From: JBQTHD01 sp052390275
Lineage (GTDB): Bacteria; Actinomycetota; Acidimicrobiia; Acidimicrobiales; AC-14
DNA length: 64,000 nt
Assembly: GCA_052390275.1 (NCBI GenBank)
Contig: JBQTHD010000019.1
Location: 1-64,000, forward strand
Direction of reading: 5' to 3'
This document shows positions 41,266 to 48,378 of the stretch, piece by piece. A program made the translations under genes and the position numbers. A model generated the notes under the pieces. The model worked only from the letters and a program-made list of their open reading frames with translations, did no database searches and had not been told where the DNA came from. Each line of letters begins with the position of its first letter. The first letter of the stretch is position 1.

Positions 41266-42767
41266 CGCAACACCCGGCCCATGGCCTCGACCAGGCCATC
41301 GATCTCGGCCCGGGTGCGCTTCTCGGTGACGGAGATCAACAGCGCCTCCTCGTCCTCCCAGTCGGCCCGATGGCCACGGCCACCGGGGCTCCCCGCCGCA
41401 GGCGAAAGTGGACCGCCGGGCCAGGCCGGCCCGACCAGGAAGCCCTCTTCAGCCAAACGGCCGACCACCTCGGCGCTGCGGCCGGGCACCCGCAGGGCGA
41501 ACTCCCTGAACACCGCGGCGCTCGCGAGCGGCTCGACGCCGTCGATGGCCAGCAGGCGACTACGGGCGTAGTGCGCACCCCGGGCACAGGCTCTGGCCAG
41601 CTCCGCCAGACCTTCGGTACCCAGCCAGGCCAGATGGACGGTGAAGGCCACCGCCATCAGGGTCTGGTTGGTACAGACGTTGGACGAGGCTTTCTCCCGG
41701 CGGATGTCCTGCTCCCGGGTCCGCAGAGTGCTGACGTAGGCCCGCCTCCCGGCCGCGTCCACCGTCTGGCCCACCAGTCGCCCCGGGAGCCGACGAACGT
41801 GCTCCGACCGGCAGGCGAACAGACCAAGGTACGGCCCACCCATGCCGAGCGGCATTCCGAACGGCTGGCCCTCCCCCACCACCACGTCGGCCCCCAACTC
41901 CCCCGGGGTGGGCAGCAGACCCGCTGCCACCGGATCGAAGACCACTATTAGCAGGGCGCCCCGCTCCTTCGCCACTGCCGCCGCATCGGCCACTTCCTCG
42001 ATGCAACCGAGGAAATTCGGGTATGCCAGGACTACCGCAGCTGGCGGGCGAGCCACCCCCACGGCTTCGTCCCCGGCTGCGGTACCTACCGGCGGGCCGG
42101 CACCGGTCTCGCCAGCACCGGTCTCGCCAGCACCGGTCTCGCCAGCACCGACGGCCGACGATCCGAACGCTCTTCCCACCCCGTCCCAGTCGGTCAGTCC
42201 GTCAACCAGGCCGACCGGCACGATCTGGTGCCCGGTCCCTGCGGCAAAGGTGGCCAGGACCTGCCGATATCGGGGGGCGACCCCGTCGGATACCCAGATC
42301 TGGTCTCGGCCGGTGGCGGCGGCCAGGTTGACCGCCTCCACCAGGGCCGTGGCCCCGTCGTAGAGCGAGGCGTTGGCCACGTCCATCCCCGTGAGGCGAC
42401 AGAGAAGACTCTGGAACTCGAAAAGGGCCTGAAGGACCCCCTGGGAGACCTCGGCCTGGTAGGGCGTGTAGGCGGTGACGAACTCGGAACGACCGGCGAG
42501 AGCGGCCACCACCGCTGGGATGTCATGGTCGTAGGCCCCGCCACCGGCGAAGCAGACCAGGTCGGACCCGACGGGACGGTTGGCGCCAGCCAGTTCCCGG
42601 GCTCGGTCGACAACGTCGGCCTCGGAGCGCCCGACGGCCAGGTCGAGGTCCCCCTCGAGCAACAGGTCGGCGGGAAGGTGGCCGAACAAATCGTCGATGA
42701 ACGCATGACCCAGATCGTCGAGCATGGCCTTCACCTCCCCTGCAGTGTGGGGAACGAAGGAAGTCAC
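41262..42767 (-). CDS. gcvPA: Glycine dehydrogenase (decarboxylating) subunit 1
   Basis: A 501-residue N-terminal-type P-protein subunit: FAGGGAYDHDIPAVV, TAYTPYQAEVSQGVLQALFEFQ, DVANASLYDGATALVEA and PFGMPLGMGGPYLG are typical. It lacks the PLP lysine, as expected for this half. A disordered insert near residues 207-222 encodes GAGET repeats from three 15-base units (42101-42145). Its ATG overlaps the gcvT stop by four bases. Confidence 0.93.
   Translation of the reverse strand: MTSFVPHTAGEVKAMLDDLGHAFIDDLFGHLPADLLLEGDLDLAVGRSEADVVDRARELAGANRPVGSDLVCFAGGGAYDHDIPAVVAALAGRSEFVTAYTPYQAEVSQGVLQALFEFQSLLCRLTGMDVANASLYDGATALVEAVNLAAATGRDQIWVSDGVAPRYRQVLATFAAGTGHQIVPVGLVDGLTDWDGVGRAFGSSAVGAGETGAGETGAGETGAGPPVGTAAGDEAVGVARPPAAVVLAYPNFLGCIEEVADAAAVAKERGALLIVVFDPVAAGLLPTPGELGADVVVGEGQPFGMPLGMGGPYLGLFACRSEHVRRLPGRLVGQTVDAAGRRAYVSTLRTREQDIRREKASSNVCTNQTLMAVAFTVHLAWLGTEGLAELARACARGAHYARSRLLAIDGVEPLASAAVFREFALRVPGRSAEVVGRLAEEGFLVGPAWPGGPLSPAAGSPGGRGHRADWEDEEALLISVTEKRTRAEIDGLVEAMGRVLR
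42101..42145 (-). repeat. Three 15-base repeats inside gcvPA
   Basis: Three identical units of CACCGGTCTCGCCAG (plus strand) encode GAGET in a surface insert of GcvPA. Confidence 0.92.
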
Positions 42768-43765
42768 GCCGAGTTGACGACGAAGGGTAGGGATACGACC
42801 CGAGCCTCCAGATCTGTTCCGCGAGCGTCGACGATCACGTCGGCTCCGGGGCGAAGGTAAGGGGGTAGAAAAGCCAGCGCGATCCCGGTTTCCAGCGTGG
42901 GTGAGTAGTTGCCGCTGGTCACCTCGCCGATGACGCGGCCGCCGGCCTTCACCGGGTATCCGGCCCTGGGGGGCTGGCGACCGTCGAGAAGGAGGCCGGC
43001 CAGGCGCCGAGCCAGGCCCTTGTGCCGCTCGGCCAGCAGGGCTTCACGACCCCGGAACGTGGGCTTGTCCCAGGCCACCACCCAGTCCAGGCCCGCCTGC
43101 GCCGGGGTAATGCCCGGGCCCAGTTCGTGGCCGTGCAGAGGCAACCCCGCCTCCAGCCGAAGGGTGTCCCGGGCACCGAGCCCCGCCGGGGCCACCCCGG
43201 CCTCCATCAGGGCCGACCAGAAGGACAGGGCCACCGAGACGGGCAGAGCACATTCGACGCCATCCTCCCCGGTGTACCCGGTCCCTGCGGCAACACAGGG
43301 CTCCCCTTCCCACTCGAAGCGTGTGAGGCGGAACCGGGGTACCGAGGCGGCGGGGATGCTGAGTTCGGCCACCGCCCGGCGGGCGTCGGGCCCCTGGACG
43401 GCGATCACCGCCCGGGCCCGTGTTATGTCCGTCCCTCCCAGGATGGCCTGGACGCTAGAAGTGTTGGCGGCGTTGGGCATTACGTGGAACTCCCCGGGGT
43501 GCACCCACCAGACGATCAGGTCGTCGAGGACCGAACCGTCGTACTCGTCGAGGAGGTGGGTGTACTGGGCACAGCCCGGCCGGATCCGGTCCAGATCGTT
43601 GGTGAGGTTGGCCTGGAGCAGCGCAGCGGCCTCGGGGCCCGTTACCCGCAGGCTTCCCAGGTGGCTCACATCGAACGCAACCGCAGAGCCGCGGCAGGTT
43701 CGATGCTCGACCAGTGTTCCGGTCGGATAGGAAACCGGCATCTCCCATCCGCCGAAGGCGACCAT
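42764..43765 (-). CDS. gcvT: Aminomethyltransferase (T-protein)
   Basis: From ATG 43765 (MVAFGGWEMPVSYP) the protein has 333 residues, with FDVSHLG, NDLDRI and TGYTGEDGVE, as in GcvT. It transfers the methylene group from GcvH to tetrahydrofolate. The codons before the ATG read LHLSPLDRAHRQAGAR in the same frame, which matches the usual GcvT N-terminus, but contain no ATG, GTG or TTG; they follow directly after the hisN TAG. A CTG at 43811-43813 or 43805-43807 may be the true start. It overlaps gcvPA by four bases. Confidence 0.92.
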   Translation of the reverse strand: MVAFGGWEMPVSYPTGTLVEHRTCRGSAVAFDVSHLGSLRVTGPEAAALLQANLTNDLDRIRPGCAQYTHLLDEYDGSVLDDLIVWWVHPGEFHVMPNAANTSSVQAILGGTDITRARAVIAVQGPDARRAVAELSIPAASVPRFRLTRFEWEGEPCVAAGTGYTGEDGVECALPVSVALSFWSALMEAGVAPAGLGARDTLRLEAGLPLHGHELGPGITPAQAGLDWVVAWDKPTFRGREALLAERHKGLARRLAGLLLDGRQPPRAGYPVKAGGRVIGEVTSGNYSPTLETGIALAFLPPYLRPGADVIVDARGTDLEARVVSLPFVVNSA

Positions 43766-43819
43766 CCGGGCACCAGCCTGACGATGGGCCCTATCCAGGG
43801 GCGACAGGTGCAGCTTGGG

Positions 43820-44662
43820 CTACCTATTGCCGATCAGGGCAGCCATGGAATCAGCCTCACCGGACCCGGTGGCCGCCCGGGGCAGAGCCTCGAGCAGGGC
43901 CCGATGCAGGTGACCGTTGGTGGAAACGGCACTTCCACCATCGGCGCGGGACCGACCGAACATATCGGTGAACACCCCACCGGCCTCGGCCACGATCACC
44001 GCCACCGCTGCCACGTCCCAGTGCGCTACCTCGGGTTCGACCGCGGCGTCCAAAGTCCCTTCGGCCACCATCATGTGGGACCAGAAGTCCCCGAACGCCC
44101 GGGTCCGTTCGCAGCGGCGACACAGGGCTCCGAAGGCGCCCCCAAGTCCCACGGCCTCGAATCCGGGCACGTCGTCATATCCCAGCCAGCAGGATTCCAG
44201 GTCCTGGCGGTTCGAGACAGCCAACCGGCGCGACTGCGCCAGGGACCCACCGGTCCAGGCCCCGCCGCCGGTGGAGGCCCACCACCGCCGACCCAGCGCC
44301 GGGGCCGAGACCACCCCCACCACCCCTGCACCGTCGCATTCCACCCCGATCAGGGTCCCCCATACGGGGACTCCCCGCACGTAGTTCTTGGTGCCGTCGA
44401 TGGGGTCGAGGATCCAACGTTTGGAGGATCCGTCGATGTCGGCCGCTCCCTCCTCCTCACCAACGATGGCCTGGCCGGGACGGTGCTCGGCCAGAATCCG
44501 CCGGAGGAGCGTTTCGGTGGCCCGGTCGGCATCGGTGACCGGGGTGAAGTCCTCCTTGGTCTCGACGGCCAGATCCCCCGCCTGCCAGCGAGCCATGGTG
44601 ACCTGGTCGGCATGGTCGGCCATTTCCAGGGCCAGGGCGAGGTCCGACCCCAAGGTCGTCAA
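43820..44662 (-). CDS. hisN: Inositol-monophosphatase-family phosphatase, probable histidinol-phosphatase
   Basis: A 280-residue protein with the metal sites of the family: GEEEG, WILDPIDGTKNYVRG and a late AHWDVAAVAVIVAEAGG. The sequence order and RWILDPIDGTKNY variant favour the actinobacterial HisN type over general inositol monophosphatase, though this cannot be settled by eye. The start used is TTG 44662; an ATG at 44623 is possible but would cut into the first helix. Its stop is directly followed in frame by gcvT. Confidence 0.8.
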   Translation of the reverse strand: MTTLGSDLALALEMADHADQVTMARWQAGDLAVETKEDFTPVTDADRATETLLRRILAEHRPGQAIVGEEEGAADIDGSSKRWILDPIDGTKNYVRGVPVWGTLIGVECDGAGVVGVVSAPALGRRWWASTGGGAWTGGSLAQSRRLAVSNRQDLESCWLGYDDVPGFEAVGLGGAFGALCRRCERTRAFGDFWSHMMVAEGTLDAAVEPEVAHWDVAAVAVIVAEAGGVFTDMFGRSRADGGSAVSTNGHLHRALLEALPRAATGSGEADSMAALIGNR

Positions 44663-44708
44663 GCGAAGTTGCCGATCAGTTCCGGAGACGGTTGGGCCCG
44701 GCGACCGA

Positions 44709-45122
44709 TCAATCCGAGATTCCGAATCGTGCCATCAGATCCAGGTAGTCCCGACGGTAGATCACCTTGACCCGGGTCCCCGGATAGACCTCCCCCAGAC
44801 GTCGAGCCTTTCGGTTCTTCTTGGTCACCAGTTTCTGATTGAGGGTGGTGATCTCCACGTACTGGTCGTAATCAGGCAGATAAAAGTCCGGCGTGAAGGC
44901 CTGGGCCGGGCGTCCCTCGGCATCGCGCTCGAGGACGAATGTGGTGGGCTCGTACAACCAGCGAACCCTGTGGAGGTCCAGAAGCCGGGCGAACTCCAAC
45001 TCCGAGTGATGGGCAAAGCGCACCCGGGTCGAAGGCAGTTCGTCCGCCAGATGGTCCTCATTCCTCCTGGCGGCGGAGGTGCCGGGGTCGGTGACGACGC
45101 TCATGGCGGCAACCGGGGTCAT
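44709..45122 (-). CDS. Uncharacterised protein with PD-(D/E)XK nuclease-like core
   Basis: A 137-residue protein of no named family. The segment AHHSELEFARLLDLHRVRW, then TPDFYLPDYDQYVEIT and KKNRKARR has the E, PD, E-x-T...K layout of PD-(D/E)XK nuclease folds. It might act on nucleic acid, but all evidence is motif-level. Its ATG overlaps the MerR-type gene's stop (TGATG), so the two are cotranscribed in the gcv region. Confidence 0.6.
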   Translation of the reverse strand: MTPVAAMSVVTDPGTSAARRNEDHLADELPSTRVRFAHHSELEFARLLDLHRVRWLYEPTTFVLERDAEGRPAQAFTPDFYLPDYDQYVEITTLNQKLVTKKNRKARRLGEVYPGTRVKVIYRRDYLDLMARFGISD

Positions 45123-45709
45123 CAGACCGCCGCCGCCACGTCCGGGCCGACCGGGGCGGTAATGAGTTCTCTCTCTGCGGTGGGCGCGGTAGGCGCGGTG
45201 GGCAAAGATCGGATGGCCGAATGCAACTCCTCCACCACCCCGGCGAGGGCCACGATGCTAAGCACCCCCTGGCCTTGGCGGACCAGGTCCACCAGGTCTC
45301 CGTCGGACCGCACCAGCAAAGGGGAACGCCCGCTCAGTACCAGGCTGGCGTTGGCAATCTCCTCCCCCAGGTTGATGCGGAGAAAATCCACCGCCCGCCG
45401 GGCCGACTGCAAAGAAACGCCGGCGTCGAGCAGACCCTTGATGACCTTCAGTTCCACCAGGTCCCGGTAGGAGTACCGGCGTTGCGTGCCACTACCCCGG
45501 GCGTCGGCCAACGATGGCCGGATCAGGTCCGTTCGGGCCCAGTAGTCCAACTGACGGTACGTGATGCCCACGATCCGGCAAGCCGCCGGCCCACTGAAGC
45601 CGGCGGTCACCGCCAACCCTTCGGTGGAGCCAGCCGGAAAGTGCCCGGCCACGACCCCAACCCCGGCTTCACCCGGACCTGGGTCATTCCCCGCCTGATC
45701 TGTCGCCAC
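45122..45709 (-). CDS. MerR-family regulator, Rv1830-like
   Basis: A 195-residue protein. The MerR winged helix reads GFSGPAACRIVGITYRQLDY then WARTDLIRPS and RYSYRDLVELKVIKGLLDAG. Gene order relative to the FtsR-like and DUF151 genes equals that of M. tuberculosis Rv1828-Rv1830. The target is unknown. A motif shared with the gcvH promoter (CTAGTGCACCGC, with TAGGGT on the minus strand at 45855-45860) lies about 150 bases upstream and may be its promoter. The 247-base gap before the DUF151 gene holds no other gene. Confidence 0.83.
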   Translation of the reverse strand: MATDQAGNDPGPGEAGVGVVAGHFPAGSTEGLAVTAGFSGPAACRIVGITYRQLDYWARTDLIRPSLADARGSGTQRRYSYRDLVELKVIKGLLDAGVSLQSARRAVDFLRINLGEEIANASLVLSGRSPLLVRSDGDLVDLVRQGQGVLSIVALAGVVEELHSAIRSLPTAPTAPTAERELITAPVGPDVAAAV

Positions 45710-45956
45710 GTGTCCTCCTCTGGCATCGGGCCGGCCTCTGGAAACCGAATCCAGCGACAGGCCACACCACCTGAGCCCTGCCGGACGACGAACACCGACC
45801 GGCGGGGATGCCCCAACTACCGAACCGTAACTACGTGGTTGCGATTCGGTTCAGACCCTAGTGCACCGCACCAGTGGTGGTCGGGGTGAACCGCCCAGGC
45901 GGCCCCTGAGGGGATCGGGAACTCGGGGATGGGGACCGATCAGGTTCCGCTGACCC

Positions 45957-46439
45957 TCAGGAGGCGAAGTCCTCGGGGCTGATCTCGTCGAGGAAGGCCC
46001 GGAACCGTTCGACCTCGTCGTCGGCCACGTCCTCGGCGGTGACCCCCACGCCCGCCTCGTCCAACACTTCCTCGGCGGCGAAGATCGGGGTTCCCAGGCG
46101 GGCGGCCAGGGCGATCGCGTCCGACGGCCGGCTGGAGACCCGGCTGGTCGAGGTGCCCGAGACCAACTCGATGTCGGCGAAGAACGTCCGGTCCCGGAGT
46201 TCGGTGATCACGATCCGGCTGACCTTGGCCCCCAGGGCCTCCAGCAGGTCTTTCATGAGGTCATGTGTCATGGGTCGCTGGGTTTCGACCCCTTGGAGGG
46301 CGAAAGCAATGGCCGTGGCCTCCACCGGTCCGATGAAGATGGGCAGAACGCGGTTTTCCCCGGCCACCTCCCGCAGCAGAACGATGGGGTTGTTGGTGGG
46401 CATCTCCACCCGGACCCCGACCAGCCGCATCTCCACCAC
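45957..46439 (-). CDS. DUF151 bifunctional-nuclease-domain protein
   Basis: A 160-residue protein matching DUF151: VRVEMPTNNPIVLLREV, LPIFIGPVEATAIAFALQG, RPMTHDLMKDLLEALGA and SRPSDAIALAARLGTPIF. Plant and bacterial relatives are described as bifunctional nucleases, but the actinobacterial role is unknown. Synteny with Rv1829 supports the assignment. It lies between two MerR-type genes on the same strand. Confidence 0.9.
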   Translation of the reverse strand: MVEMRLVGVRVEMPTNNPIVLLREVAGENRVLPIFIGPVEATAIAFALQGVETQRPMTHDLMKDLLEALGAKVSRIVITELRDRTFFADIELVSGTSTSRVSSRPSDAIALAARLGTPIFAAEEVLDEAGVGVTAEDVADDEVERFRAFLDEISPEDFAS

Positions 46440-46556
46440 AGACGGGTCAGGCTAATCCGCCCTTCTGCCCCACCCGAACCCTCTTGGTCGGGCCCGAACC
46501 CGGGCGTGCCCACCCCGAAACCCGGCCGACGCTCGACCGCCCGTCGGCCCGCAGCC

Positions 46557-47450
46557 TCAGTCAGACGGAGGGTGATGCAGGCTCTGGCGGAGCATGGCCA
46601 TGCGAAGCCCCTCCCCCAGGCGGGTCAACTCCTCCAACGCCTCGGAAGCCTGCTGACGGGCCTCGGGGTTGCGCTGCTTGATCATGGGCGTGATCAGCTG
46701 TTCGAAGAATCCCGCCTCCCTCTCCGCAGCCGTCCGGTACATGCGCAGATGCCTGGCCTCGACCCCGTACTTCATGAATCCGGCGGCCAGCCGGGCCACT
46801 GCCAGAGCGGCCTCGTCGTAGTAGGTGGTGGGACCGACCCGACGGCTGGAGAGAAGCCCGAAACGCTCCAGGTCCTTGAGGTCCTCCTCGCCCAGGCCGG
46901 TGAGGCCGGTGATCTCCGCCGCGGTCAGGCTGGCCCCGCTCTCGGCGGCCCGCGCCGGCACCGCCTCCCGGGCAGGGCCACGGTCCGGGCGGCTCGGCGC
47001 CGGACCCCGCTCAGTCGACCCGGGCCCGGACCCTCCAGCGCTCACGGGTCGGGAACCTCGGCTCTCGCCCTGATCCGAGGCGACGGACCCGGTGGAGGGC
47101 CCGGAGGAAGCCGGTGCCGAGCCGGATCGCCCCCGGGCGTCGCCCAGGCGGGGTGCGGAGGGGGCCACGGTTCCCAGGCCGACCGGGGGTTCGCTGCGGC
47201 CCTCGTGTCCGGCACGCAGCCGACCCTTGATGACCTTGAGAGGCAAAAAGTGCTCCCGCTGCTGGCGCAGAATCCACCGGAGGCGGTCGACGTCGGTCTC
47301 GTAGAACTTGCGGTAACCCGATGGCGTCCGCTCCGGATCCAACAGCCCCTGGCTCTCCAAGAAGCGGATCTTGGAGATGGTGACGTCGGGGAACTCCTGC
47401 TTGAGCAGGGACAGCACCTCGCCGATGGACAGGTAGGCACGATCCTCCAC
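46557..47450 (-). CDS. ftsR: FtsR-like MerR regulator (Rv1828 type)
   Basis: From GTG 47450, three bases after the FHA gene's TGA begins, the protein has 297 residues. The winged helix reads YLSIGEVLSLLKQEFPDVTI, SKIRFLESQGLLDPERTPSG and YRKFYETDVDRLRWIL, as in Rv1828 and Corynebacterium FtsR, which activates ftsZ. A low-complexity linker separates it from a second conserved helical part (MKYGVEARHLRMYRTAAERE). The ftsZ promoter region in this window is a plausible target. Symbol by synteny and motif. Confidence 0.85.
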   Translation of the reverse strand: MEDRAYLSIGEVLSLLKQEFPDVTISKIRFLESQGLLDPERTPSGYRKFYETDVDRLRWILRQQREHFLPLKVIKGRLRAGHEGRSEPPVGLGTVAPSAPRLGDARGRSGSAPASSGPSTGSVASDQGESRGSRPVSAGGSGPGSTERGPAPSRPDRGPAREAVPARAAESGASLTAAEITGLTGLGEEDLKDLERFGLLSSRRVGPTTYYDEAALAVARLAAGFMKYGVEARHLRMYRTAAEREAGFFEQLITPMIKQRNPEARQQASEALEELTRLGEGLRMAMLRQSLHHPPSD

Positions 47451-47451
47451 C

Positions 47452-47937
47452 TCAGCCCCCGGCCAGGCCGACGAAGAACACCAACTTGAACTTGCCGATC
47501 TGCAGTTCGTCGCCGTTGGCCAGAGCCACATCATCCACTCGTTCACGATTCACGTAGGTGCCGTTGAGAGATCCGGCATCGCGCACCTTGAACCCTTCGG
47601 CCGTACGGACGATCTCGGCATGATGGCGGGAAACGGTGATGTCGTCCAGGAACACCTCGTTGTCCAGGCTGCGGCCCGCCCGGGACACATCGGCCTCCAG
47701 GGTGAACTTGGAGCCGGCCATGGGGCCCCGCTTGATGACCAGGACGGCGGTGGACCGTGGGACGGCATCGAGATGGACGCCCAGGTCCTCGGCGTGGACC
47801 CGGTCGGCCTGTTGGGGGTCGACACCGCCGCCGGTGGGGGTGTCCGATCCCGCCGACGTCGGAGGTTGGACATGGATGGCGGTGGTGTCGTCGGAGGTGG
47901 GCCGCCCGGCGCTGGCGGATTCGCCGTTGGGGTTCAA
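47452..47937 (-). CDS. garA: FHA-domain protein, GarA-like
   Basis: Starting at TTG 47937, which overlaps the gcvH stop (TTGA), it has 161 residues. The disordered N-terminus contains SDDTTAIHV, near the place where GarA has its phosphorylated Thr motif. The C-terminal FHA domain is clear: RAGRSLDNEVFLDDITVSRH, HAEI, SLNGTYVNRERV. GarA controls 2-oxoglutarate and glutamate metabolism in mycobacteria after phosphorylation by Ser/Thr kinases. Synteny with Rv1827 supports this, but the ETTS motif itself is not conserved. Confidence 0.85.
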   Translation of the reverse strand: MNPNGESASAGRPTSDDTTAIHVQPPTSAGSDTPTGGGVDPQQADRVHAEDLGVHLDAVPRSTAVLVIKRGPMAGSKFTLEADVSRAGRSLDNEVFLDDITVSRHHAEIVRTAEGFKVRDAGSLNGTYVNRERVDDVALANGDELQIGKFKLVFFVGLAGG

Positions 47938-48314
47938 CTTGTGACCAGAGCCTGATAATCGGTGGCGCTGAGGAGCCCGTCTAGAGCTTCGGGGTCGGAG
48001 GGGGTGATCACGCAGATCCAACCCTGACCGTAAGGATCATCGTTGAGGTAACCCGGAGAGTCAGCCAGTGCCCCGTTGACTGCGGCCACCGTCCCCGCCA
48101 CCGGGGCGAAGACGTCGGAGACGGACTTGGTGGACTCCACCTCACCCAGGGAACCGCCAGCGGCCACTTCGTCTCCGAGCCGGGGCAAGGCCACGAAGAC
48201 CACGTCGCCCAGGGCCTGCTGCGCAAAGTCAGTCACGCCCACCCTTACCCCGGCGGAGTCAGCCATGGCCCATTCGTGATCGGCTGTGTAACGGCGGTCT
48301 TCGGGCACCTTCAC
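47934..48314 (-). CDS. gcvH: Glycine cleavage system H protein
   Basis: From GTG 48314 the protein has 126 residues, with RRYTADHEWA, GVTDFAQQALGDVVFV and the lipoylated Lys in GEVESTKSVSDVFAPVAG. It carries the aminomethyl group between P- and T-protein. The start fits a leaderless transcript, because TAGGTT (minus strand, 48322-48327) ends seven bases before the GTG. It heads the block garA-ftsR that matches Rv1826-Rv1828, while the other gcv genes lie at 39586-43765. Confidence 0.93.
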   Translation of the reverse strand: MKVPEDRRYTADHEWAMADSAGVRVGVTDFAQQALGDVVFVALPRLGDEVAAGGSLGEVESTKSVSDVFAPVAGTVAAVNGALADSPGYLNDDPYGQGWICVITPSDPEALDGLLSATDYQALVTS

Positions 48315-48321
48315 CAGGGGC

Positions 48322-48336
48322 AACCTAGTGCACCGC
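48322..48336 (-). promoter_or_regulatory. Probable gcvH promoter, leaderless type
   Basis: On the minus strand GCGGTGCACTAGGTT contains a TAGGTT hexamer resembling a -10 element seven bases before the GTG start. The same GCGGTGCACTAG stands at 25622-25633 before the unknown protein gene and at 45858-45869 before the MerR gene. Confidence 0.5.
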
Positions 48337-48378
48337 TTCGAACTTTCCACATGCGATCGGAGTTGGGACGACGGGGCA

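Noticed and set aside
42768..48378. Glycine riboswitch before the gcv genes
   Set aside because: The gcv genes overlap or abut their neighbours, and gcvH appears leaderless, leaving no room for an aptamer.
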